Program-made: the position numbers and the translations under genes
Shown here: positions 22,811 through 29,025 of the stretch, piece after piece
Layout: the number at the start of each line of letters is the position of its first letter
How positions within the stretch are numbered: the first letter of the stretch is position 1
Origin: CAZNGF01 sp964572855
Lineage (GTDB): Bacteria; Bipolaricaulota; Bipolaricaulia; RBG-16-55-9; JAJCYT01
NCBI GenBank assembly: GCA_964572855.1
Contig: CAZNGF010000022.1
Coordinates: 1-36,146, forward strand
Length of the DNA: 36,146 nucleotides
Direction of reading: 5' to 3'
Notes under the pieces: model-generated
What the model was told of the DNA's origin: nothing
The model's input: only the letters and a program-made list of their open reading frames with translations
Databases searched by the model: none

Positions 22811-23932
22811 CTACGCCGCCTCGAACGCCCGCTCCAGGTCCGCGATCAGGTCTTGAGCGCTTTCGACCCCGACCGAGAGGCGCAGCAGGTTGTCCTTGAG
22901 CCCGTGACGCAGCCGGACCTCGCGGGGAATCGAGGCGTGGGTCATGATGGCCGGGTGGTTGACCAGCGACTCCACGCCGCCCAGGCTCTCGGCCAGCGCG
23001 AACACCCTTAAAGCCTGTACGAACGCGTCCAGATCGCCCTTGAGCTCGAAGCTGACCATGCCGCCGAAGCGGCGCATCTGACGGCTGGCGATCGCGTGGC
23101 CGGGATGGTCCGTCAGCCCGGGGAAGTAGACGCGCTCGACCTTGGGATGGCCGTTGAGAAAGCCGGCCACGGCCTCGGCGTTGTCCGAGTGGGCTTCCAT
23201 GCGCAGGTGCAGCGTCTTGAGGCTGCGGTGCAGCAGCCAGCAATCGAACGGCGAGGGCACGGCGCCCACGGCGTTCTGCAGAAATCTGAGCCGCTCGTAG
23301 GCGCCCGCGTGCGAGGTCACCACCGCCCCGCCCACGATGTCGCTGTGCCCGCCCAAGTACTTCGTGCTGCTGTAGACCACCAGGTCCGCGCCCAGCTCCA
23401 GCGGGCGCTGCAGGTAGGCCGAGGCGAACGTGTTGTCCACCACCACGAGCGCATCGTTCTTGCGGGCGGCCACAGCCGCGATATCGGTGATCTGAATCAG
23501 CGGGTTGGTGGGCGTCTCGAGCCAAATGAGCTTCGTGTTCTCCTTGGGTATAAAGCCCTCGGGGTCGTCGGGCGCGACGTAACTGAACTCGAGCCCGTAG
23601 CGGCGCAGGACCTGCTCGAACAAGCGGTAGGTCCCGCCGTAGAGGTCCGAGCCGGCGATCACGTGGTCGCCGGGCCCGAGCAGCTTGAGGACCGTGTCCG
23701 CCGCCGCGTTGCCCGAGGCGAACGCGAGCGCGTGCGCCCCGCCGTCCAGCGAGGCCAGCGCGGTCTCGAGGCGCCGGCGCGTGGGGTTGTCCGTGCGGGA
23801 GTACTCGAAGCCCCGGTGCACGCCGGGGGTCGTCTGGGCGTAGGTCGAGGTGAGGTGGATGGGCGGGATAACCGAGCCCGTGGACGGGTCCGGCTCCTGG
23901 CCGGCGTGGATGGCGCGCGTGGGGAAGTCCAT
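22811..23932 (-). CDS. Cystathionine gamma-synthase/lyase-type PLP enzyme
   Basis: The 373-residue transsulfuration enzyme has the family markers PIHLTSTYAQ, YSRTDNPTRRRLE, FASGNAAAD, ETPTNPLIQITDI and VVDNTFASAYLQRP. The PLP lysine is K191 in SSTKYLGGHSD. It would act on cystathionine or activated homoserine; synthase (MetB), lyase (MetC or CGL) and methionine gamma-lyase are hard to separate by eye, so no symbol is given. The ATG at 23932 has GAGAGG 4 bp upstream; a TTG four codons earlier is less likely. AhcY, which releases homocysteine, lies upstream in the same direction with S9 and L31 between them. A terminator hairpin sits immediately before the ribosome site. Confidence 0.9.
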   Translation of the reverse strand: MDFPTRAIHAGQEPDPSTGSVIPPIHLTSTYAQTTPGVHRGFEYSRTDNPTRRRLETALASLDGGAHALAFASGNAAADTVLKLLGPGDHVIAGSDLYGGTYRLFEQVLRRYGLEFSYVAPDDPEGFIPKENTKLIWLETPTNPLIQITDIAAVAARKNDALVVVDNTFASAYLQRPLELGADLVVYSSTKYLGGHSDIVGGAVVTSHAGAYERLRFLQNAVGAVPSPFDCWLLHRSLKTLHLRMEAHSDNAEAVAGFLNGHPKVERVYFPGLTDHPGHAIASRQMRRFGGMVSFELKGDLDAFVQALRVFALAESLGGVESLVNHPAIMTHASIPREVRLRHGLKDNLLRLSVGVESAQDLIADLERAFEAA

Positions 23933-23946
23933 GAGACCTCTCAATG

Positions 23947-23982
23947 AAAAAGCGCCCGCGGCCTGGGTCGACCGGCGGGCGC
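23947..23982 (-). terminator. Intrinsic terminator after L31, abutting the PLP-enzyme start
   Basis: On the minus strand an 8-bp GC stem (GCGCCCGC at 23975-23982, GCGGGCGC at 23952-23959) with a 15-base loop is followed by TTTTT (23947-23951). The ribosome site of the next gene begins only a few bases later, so this could be an attenuator. Confidence 0.8.
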
Positions 23983-23998
23983 CGTGGAATTTGAGCGG

Positions 23999-24211
23999 TT
24001 ACTTCTTGCGCTGGTTCCAGTTGTACTTGCGCTCGAAGCTCTCGACGCGCCCCTCGGTGTCGACGAAGCGCTCCTCGCCCGTGAAGAACGGGTGACAGTT
24101 GGCGCAGATGTCCACGCGGATCTCGTCGACCGTGGAGAGCGTTTCGAACTCGTTGCCACAGCCGCAGTGGGCCGTGACCACCTTGAGCTCGGGGTGGATG
24201 TCCTGTTTCAT
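23999..24211 (-). CDS. rpmE: 50S ribosomal protein L31, zinc-binding form
   Basis: The 70-residue L31 begins MKQDIHPEL and carries four zinc-ligand cysteines: Cys16 and Cys18 (HCGCGNEF) and Cys37 and Cys40 (CANCHPFF). This is the zinc-containing C+ paralogue type rather than the zinc-independent form expressed under zinc starvation. The C-terminal VESFERKYNWNQRKK is typical. It follows S9 by 31 bp in the same direction and ends in a strong hairpin with five U. Confidence 0.96.
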   Translation of the reverse strand: MKQDIHPELKVVTAHCGCGNEFETLSTVDEIRVDICANCHPFFTGEERFVDTEGRVESFERKYNWNQRKK

Positions 24212-24242
24212 GCCAGCTCCTTCGTGCTCGGGCGTTCGGCGC

Positions 24243-24653
24243 TTAACGCTTGGAGTACTGCTCGCTGCGGCGGGCCTTCTTGAGCCCGACCTTCTTGCGC
24301 TCGACCATGCGCGGGTCGCGCGTGAGCAGGCCTTCCTTGCGCAGGACCTTGCGGTAATCCTCGTCGACCTTGAGCAGCGCGCGGGCGATGCCCATGCGCA
24401 GCGCGTCGATCTGCCCGGTGTAGCCGCCGCCCTTGAGGTTGACCTTGACGTCGAACTGGTTCTTGGTGCCCGTCACGTCGAAGGGCTTGTAGAGGACTTC
24501 AGCGGCCCGCGTCTTGAAAAAAGGATCGGCCGCGAAGTACTCCTCGACCGGCTTGCCGTTGGCCGTGATCTTGCCCTCGCCGGGCGTCAGGTACACACGG
24601 GCCACGGCGTTCTTGCGCCGCCCGACCCCGTTCAACACTCGATTCGCCGCCAT
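24243..24653 (-). CDS. rpsI: 30S ribosomal protein S9
   Basis: The 136-residue S9 is complete. The N-terminal GVGRRKNAVARVYL, the central GGGYTGQIDALRMGIARALL and the invariant C-terminal tail ending QYSKR, which reaches toward P-site tRNA, are all present. GGAGGCG precedes the ATG. The usual upstream partner rplM (L13) is absent; instead ahcY lies upstream and L31 downstream. A TAAGAT hexamer at 24705-24710 could be a -10 for a local promoter but lacks a good -35. Confidence 0.97.
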   Translation of the reverse strand: MAANRVLNGVGRRKNAVARVYLTPGEGKITANGKPVEEYFAADPFFKTRAAEVLYKPFDVTGTKNQFDVKVNLKGGGYTGQIDALRMGIARALLKVDEDYRKVLRKEGLLTRDPRMVERKKVGLKKARRSEQYSKR

Positions 24654-24754
24654 TGACTCGCCTCCGTAACGTGTTGTTTGCGCTGGATGGGCTATGGACG
24701 CTCCATCTTACCCCGCCGCGCGGGGCGGTTTGCAGCGCACCCGTTTTACCGGAT

Positions 24755-26005
24755 TTAGGCCCAGCTTTCAAGGTATTGGCGCTGCTCGTCGGTGAGCACG
24801 TCGATTCCCACCCTCAGCGAGGCGAGCTTGGCCTGTGCGATTTGGCGATCGATCTCGGCGGGCACCTCGTACATGCGCGCCTCGAGTTCGCCCTTGTGCT
24901 TGAGCACGTGCTCGGCCGTGAGCGCCTGCACCGCGAAGCTCAGATCCATGATCTCGGCCGGGTGGCCGTCCGCGCCCGCGATGTTGACCAGGCGCCCCTC
25001 GCAGAGCAGGTTGAGCCGCCGGCCGTCCTGGAGCACGTACTGATCCACGTTGGGCCGCACGCGCGTCACGGACTTGCTCAAGGCCTTGAGGTCGGGTTTG
25101 GAGATCTCGACGTCGAAGTGGCCGGCGTTGGCCAGCACGGCGCCGTCCTTCATGCGCTCGATGGCCGCCTTGCCGATCACGTCGGTGTTGCCGGTTGAGG
25201 TTACGAAGAAGTCGCCCTCGGGCGCGGCCTGCACGATCGGCTGCACCTCGAAGCCGTCGAACAGGGCCTCGATGGCCTTGACGGGGTCGATCTCGGTCAC
25301 GATCACCCGCGCCCCCAGCCCTTGTGCGCAGCGCGCGATGCCGCGGCTGCACCAGCCGTAGCCGCACACGACCACCGTCTTGCCGGCCACGGTCAGGTTC
25401 GTGTTGCGCATCACCCCGTCCCAGGTGGACTGGCCCGTGCCGTAGCGGTTGTCGAACAGGTGCTTCATCTGGGCGTCGTTGACCGCGAACATGGGGAACT
25501 TGAGCTGGCCCGCGCGCGCCAGTGCCTTGAGCCGCAGGATGCCCGTGGTGGTCTCCTCGGCGCCGCCCCACACCTTGGCGGCCACGTCGGTGCGCGTCGT
25601 GTGCAGCAGCTTGACCAGGTCGGCCCCGTCGTCGATCAGGATCTGGGGCTCGGCGTCCAGTACGCTCCCGTAGAAGCCCTCCATCTCCTCTGGGGAGGCG
25701 CCGTGCCAGGAGTAGACCTCGATCCCCTCTTCCTGCGCCAGCGCGGCCGAGACGTCGTCCTGCGTGCTCAAGGGGTTGGAGCCGCTCACGGCCACGCGGG
25801 CGCCGCCGTCGCGCATCACGATGGCCAGGTAGGCTGTCTTGGCCTCCAGGTGGACGCACACGCCCAGCGTGACTCCCTCGAACGGCTTTTCCTGCTGGAA
25901 GCGCTTGCGGATCTCGTTCAGCACGCCCATGCGCGGCTCGACCCAGTCGATCTTCTGCTTGCCCTTGGGCGCCAGGGACGGGTCGCGAATCTCGGATGGT
26001 TTCAT
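24755..26005 (-). CDS. ahcY: Adenosylhomocysteinase (S-adenosylhomocysteine hydrolase)
   Basis: This NAD-dependent cytosolic enzyme splits S-adenosylhomocysteine into adenosine and homocysteine, removing the product inhibitor of methyltransferases. The 416-residue protein has ILIDDGADLV, EETTTGILRL and the catalytic stretch FAVNDAQMKHLFDNRYGTGQS. The NAD-binding Rossmann motif is VVCGYGWCSRGIA, and TSTGNTDVIG and NAGHFDVEI follow. It is the shorter form without the roughly 40-residue insertion of many bacterial and eukaryotic enzymes. The ATG at 26005 follows GGAGG; a longer in-frame start lacks homology. The promoter region is shared with the divergent zinc-ribbon gene and contains a large inverted repeat. 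No SAH riboswitch was recognised. Confidence 0.95.
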   Translation of the reverse strand: MKPSEIRDPSLAPKGKQKIDWVEPRMGVLNEIRKRFQQEKPFEGVTLGVCVHLEAKTAYLAIVMRDGGARVAVSGSNPLSTQDDVSAALAQEEGIEVYSWHGASPEEMEGFYGSVLDAEPQILIDDGADLVKLLHTTRTDVAAKVWGGAEETTTGILRLKALARAGQLKFPMFAVNDAQMKHLFDNRYGTGQSTWDGVMRNTNLTVAGKTVVVCGYGWCSRGIARCAQGLGARVIVTEIDPVKAIEALFDGFEVQPIVQAAPEGDFFVTSTGNTDVIGKAAIERMKDGAVLANAGHFDVEISKPDLKALSKSVTRVRPNVDQYVLQDGRRLNLLCEGRLVNIAGADGHPAEIMDLSFAVQALTAEHVLKHKGELEARMYEVPAEIDRQIAQAKLASLRVGIDVLTDEQRQYLESWA

Positions 26006-26043
26006 GCGTCCTCCATGTGCGGGAATTGGGGTGGCGAGGCCCC

Positions 26044-26071
26044 ATGGTAGCATCCCTCCTGCCGGACGCAA
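26044..26071 (-). promoter_or_regulatory. Predicted ahcY promoter
   Basis: Minus-strand TTGCGT (26066-26071) and TACCAT (26044-26049) are 16 bp apart. The -35 hexamer lies inside the left arm of the inverted repeat at 26064-26108. Confidence 0.45.
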
Positions 26072-26108
26072 CCGAAAGGCCGTGCTTGCGCCCCTTTCGG
26101 GGGCGTCC
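26064..26108. promoter_or_regulatory. Inverted repeat spanning the divergent ahcY and zinc-ribbon promoters
   Basis: GGACGC (26064-26069) pairs with GCGTCC (26103-26108), and CCGAAAGG (26072-26079) pairs with CCTTTCGG (26093-26100). Together they give 14 perfect pairs with a 2x2 mismatch. The left outer arm overlaps the ahcY -35, and the right outer arm abuts the -10 of the rightward promoter. It is a candidate operator. Confidence 0.6.
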
Positions 26109-26114
26109 TACAAT
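26086..26114 (+). promoter_or_regulatory. Predicted promoter of the zinc-ribbon gene
   Basis: TTGCGC (26086-26091) and TACAAT (26109-26114) are spaced by 17 bp. The -35 lies in the loop of the inverted repeat and the -10 begins right after its right arm. Confidence 0.6.
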
Positions 26115-26151
26115 CGTGCAAAACTCGATCCAAACCCCGCGAGGAGTGTGC

Positions 26152-26850
26152 ATGCCCACCGAGCTGGAACAGTTGCTGGCCGTGCAGGCCAAGGACCTGG
26201 ACATCCGCGAACTCCAGCGCAAAGTCGACCACCTGGGAAGCCGCCAAGCCCAATACCGCAAACAACTGGATCAATTGGCCGCCCGCAACCGGAAGCGCCA
26301 CGACGAGCTCGAGGCCAAGCGCGTCGAGGCCAAGCGCCTCTCCAGCGAGGTGGACCATCTGGACGAACACATCCGCAACCAGGAGAAAAAGCTCGAAAAC
26401 GAGATCGTCAGCCTGAAGGAAATGGAGGCGATCAAGTCGAGCCTGGATCACGGCCACCAGCGCATCGACCAGCTCGAGGAGCAGGCCCTGGCCCTGATGG
26501 ACGAGGTCGAAACCGAGGCCGAGCAGCTCCGGGTCGAGGACGAGAGCTTTGCGAAGCGCAAAGCCCAGTTCGATTCCGAGATCGCCAAGGCCGAGGCCGA
26601 GGCCCAGGCGCAGCGGGACCGAATCGACGCCACGCGCGCCGAGCGCGACGCGCTCTGGGCCGAGCTGCCCGCACGCCTGCAGCGCGTCTACGACCGCCTC
26701 CAGGGCATGGTCGACGACCCGTTGGCGCCGCTGCGGGGCGGCGAGTGCGGCGGGTGCAAGCTCCAGGTGGGGTCCCAGCTCGTCGATCAGGTGCGCCAGG
26801 GCGCGCTGGTCCACTGCGAGCACTGCTCGCGCCTGCTCTACCTGCCTTAA
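26152..26850 (+). CDS. Coiled-coil protein with C-terminal C4 zinc ribbon
   Basis: The 232-residue protein is almost entirely heptad-patterned coiled coil from about residue 5 to 175, rich in Glu, Lys, Gln and Arg. A short helix and a C4 zinc ribbon follow, with CGGC near residue 200 and CEHC near 224. This matches the widespread bacterial zinc-ribbon family (formerly DUF164, CdsZ-like), whose members have been linked to secretion and nucleic-acid handling without a settled general function. The ATG at 26152 has GAGGAG 7 bp upstream. The gene is divergent from ahcY and shares its promoter region. It is probably cytoplasmic as no signal peptide is seen. Confidence 0.87.
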   Translation: MPTELEQLLAVQAKDLDIRELQRKVDHLGSRQAQYRKQLDQLAARNRKRHDELEAKRVEAKRLSSEVDHLDEHIRNQEKKLENEIVSLKEMEAIKSSLDHGHQRIDQLEEQALALMDEVETEAEQLRVEDESFAKRKAQFDSEIAKAEAEAQAQRDRIDATRAERDALWAELPARLQRVYDRLQGMVDDPLAPLRGGECGGCKLQVGSQLVDQVRQGALVHCEHCSRLLYLP

Positions 26851-26884
26851 AGCGGACGAAACCATGCAGGTGGCTTGGCCGTCC

Positions 26885-26907
26885 TCCCCCCGTTTGAGGA
26901 AGGGGGA
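26885..26907. repeat. TCCCCC hairpin after the zinc-ribbon gene
   Basis: TCCCCC (26885-26890) and GGGGGA (26902-26907) form a 6-bp stem with an 11-base loop 34 bp after the stop codon. It is a weak terminator candidate with no T-run. Confidence 0.4.
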
Positions 26908-27045
26908 AATCCTCTCGTGCTGAATCGAACACGACGTGCGGACCGCGGGCCCATCGAGCTCAGGACCCACGGGCGCTTCCCGACGGTCAAGCGGGATGGC
27001 GCCTCTGCCTCCCCCTGCGCTACCGTGCGGGCGGAGGGAGTGACG

Positions 27046-27717
27046 ATGAAAGCGCTCGGATTCGTTGGCTTGGCGATCGGCTGGCTCGCGTTGGCATCCC
27101 CCGCCGCGCTGGCACAACCCCTCCCCTTGCAGGTCGGCCCCGTCAACGACTACGCCGCCGCGCTCGGCGGGGCCCCGCAGCGCGCGCCGCTGCAGGCCCT
27201 CGTCGATCAGCTCAAGGCCCGCCACGGCGTCTCACTGACCGTACTCGTCTCCGAGCGCGATCCCTTCGGTGATCCCGACCGCTACGCCGCCGAAGTGCGC
27301 GCGCACTGGAAGCTCCCGGCGAATAAGAGCGCCTTTGCCGTGTTCCTGCGTCAGGGGCGCGGCTGGACCGCCCGGCTCTGGCTCAGCGCCGACCTGAACG
27401 CCGCGTTCGGCGAGGGCGGCCTCCGCCGCTGGCGCGCCGAGGTCGAGCGGCTGGCCGGGCGCAACCGGGTTCGCGAGGCCGCGCTGGCCAGTGCCCAAGG
27501 GCTGTGGGACGCGCTCGACCCGGGCGCCGAAGCCGCCGACGAGGGCGACGGCCCCAACTGGCTCCTCTGGGGCGGCGGCGCGCTGGGCGCGCTGGCGCTC
27601 GGCGGGGTGGGGCACCGGCTCAGCACGCTGTGCCCGCGCTGCTCGCGCCGCCTGCACACGTCGATGCGCTACGGGAAACGCTTGAAGCGCTGTGCGCACT
27701 GTGGGTACAATCGCTGA
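27046..27717 (+). CDS. Exported TPM-domain protein with a C-terminal zinc ribbon
   Basis: The 223-residue protein has a signal peptide (MKALGFVGLAIGWLALASPAALA). A TPM domain follows (about 28-155: VNDYAAALG, LVDQLKARHGVSLTVLVS, FAVFLRQGRG), then an acidic linker, one transmembrane helix (NWLLWGGGALGALALGGVG, about 170-190) and a C4 zinc ribbon (CPRC and CAHC). TPM proteins of the YgcG type are membrane-anchored with the TPM domain outside; a role in membrane-protein or photosystem repair is known for plant relatives. The topology puts the zinc ribbon in the cytoplasm. GGAGGGAG precedes the ATG. The last codons also contain the predicted rnpB promoter, and rnpB begins 1 bp after the stop. Confidence 0.85.
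   Translation: MKALGFVGLAIGWLALASPAALAQPLPLQVGPVNDYAAALGGAPQRAPLQALVDQLKARHGVSLTVLVSERDPFGDPDRYAAEVRAHWKLPANKSAFAVFLRQGRGWTARLWLSADLNAAFGEGGLRRWRAEVERLAGRNRVREAALASAQGLWDALDPGAEAADEGDGPNWLLWGGGALGALALGGVGHRLSTLCPRCSRRLHTSMRYGKRLKRCAHCGYNR
27682..27711 (+). promoter_or_regulatory. rnpB promoter inside the end of the TPM gene
   Basis: TTGAAG (27682-27687) and TACAAT (27706-27711) are spaced by 18 bp. The expected start is about 27718-27719, exactly where the closing helix of RNase P RNA begins. The hexamers lie within codons for the zinc-ribbon tail. Confidence 0.7.
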
Positions 27718-27718
27718 C

Positions 27719-28084
<366 letters not shown>

Positions 28085-28155
28085 AGCTTTTCCGCCGCAA
28101 GGCTCAGCGGCATAGGGGCACAGCCGCCTCATCGAGCGCAACTCCGGCGCTCCTC

Positions 28156-28189
28156 CTCCCTTGACGGGAGAGGGCTGGGGTGAGGGTGA
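28156..28189. repeat. Hairpin repeat, copy 2 of the CTCCC-TTGAC-GGGAG element
   Basis: CTCCC (28156-28160) and GGGAG (28166-28170) close the TTGAC loop, followed by AGGGCTGGGGTGAGGGTGA. The 34 bases match 1669-1702 with a single C/T difference. It lies between rnpB and a convergent gene. Confidence 0.85.
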
Positions 28190-28262
28190 GGGCCGTTTGG
28201 TCCTCCCCGTTTCCCCTCATCTCAATCCCTTCTTTCGGCCAGGAGGGGAGACGGGTTATCGG

Positions 28263-28931
28263 TTATCGCAACGGCCGCTGCTCCACCGGCTCGGGGTTGC
28301 CGGGCTCGAACGTCCAGAGCGTGCCCTCCAGGAAGCGGCCGTTGGGGGCGAAGAAGCGCTCGGTGAAGCTGGCCACGTTGTTGACGATCGACAGCTCCAG
28401 CACGCGCAGGCGGCCGGTGCGCTCCTCGGCGATGAAGCGGCGCGACTCCAGCCGGCGGATCCCCCAGTCCAACCCCTTGAGCGGGCGGCCCTCCAGCCGA
28501 TTCAGCTCCAGGTCGATCTCGAGCGCGCCGACGCTCAGGCGGTAGAGGTCCTCGTCGAACTCGGGGGTGAGGCCCGGCGTTTGGATCAGCCGGACGTGCT
28601 CGACCAGCATGCCTTCTTCGAGATCGGCGCCCAGAAGTTCCTGGCGGACCAGGCGGCCGAACGCGCCGCCGCGCACGGTGCGTTCGGTGCCCGTGTCGGG
28701 GTCGGTTACGGTTTCGCTCACGCCCTCCAGGTCCCACTGGATGAGCGCGACGTGGGTCAGGCTGTCCAGAATGCGCCCGGCGGCGTTTGCGCCGAAGAAA
28801 CTCGTGATGCGCTCGGGGACGGCCTGAATCAGTTCCAGCCCGCCCAGGTCCAGGTCTTGGGCCAGGGACGTGGCGCCTCCGGCCAACCCGAGCGCGCCCA
28901 TGACGACCAGCAACCAGCCGATGCGTTTCAT
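28263..28931 (-). CDS. Exported protein of unknown function
   Basis: The 222-residue protein has a signal peptide (MKRIGWLLVVMGALGLAGGATSLA). The mature part starts QDLDLGGLELIQ and shows regular beta-prone segments such as THVALIQWDLEG, GMLVEHVRLIQTPG, ALEIDLELNRLEG and RLRVLELSIVNNVA. I do not recognise a family. It has no cysteines, transmembrane helices or lipobox. GGAGGAAGG precedes the ATG, and a TACAAT at 28950-28955 could be its -10, although the -35 position falls in a palindrome and is poor. It lies downstream of, and in the same direction as, the giant Ig/TSP3 protein. A periplasmic role is likely. Confidence 0.72.
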   Translation of the reverse strand: MKRIGWLLVVMGALGLAGGATSLAQDLDLGGLELIQAVPERITSFFGANAAGRILDSLTHVALIQWDLEGVSETVTDPDTGTERTVRGGAFGRLVRQELLGADLEEGMLVEHVRLIQTPGLTPEFDEDLYRLSVGALEIDLELNRLEGRPLKGLDWGIRRLESRRFIAEERTGRLRVLELSIVNNVASFTERFFAPNGRFLEGTLWTFEPGNPEPVEQRPLR

Positions 28932-28970
28932 CCTTCCTCCTTTGGCCCCATTGTACGGCAGCGCGTGAGA

Positions 28971-29010
28971 GTGCAGGTAGGGGCGCACGGCCGTGCGCCC
29001 CTACCTGCAC
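28971..29010. repeat. 40-bp perfect palindrome, GTAGGGGCG family
   Basis: Two 20-bp arms (28971-28990 and 28991-29010) are exact reverse complements without a loop. The inner part shows the GTAGGGGCG arm of the family with a different inner five bases (CACGG), and the outer GTGCAG extends the stem. It lies 15 bp after the stop codon of the giant gene. Confidence 0.92.
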
Positions 29011-29025
29011 GGATTCTCTTGACCG

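Noticed and set aside
26006..26063. SAH or SAM riboswitch in the ahcY leader
   Set aside because: The leader between the predicted start site and the ATG is too short and lacks the conserved riboswitch cores.
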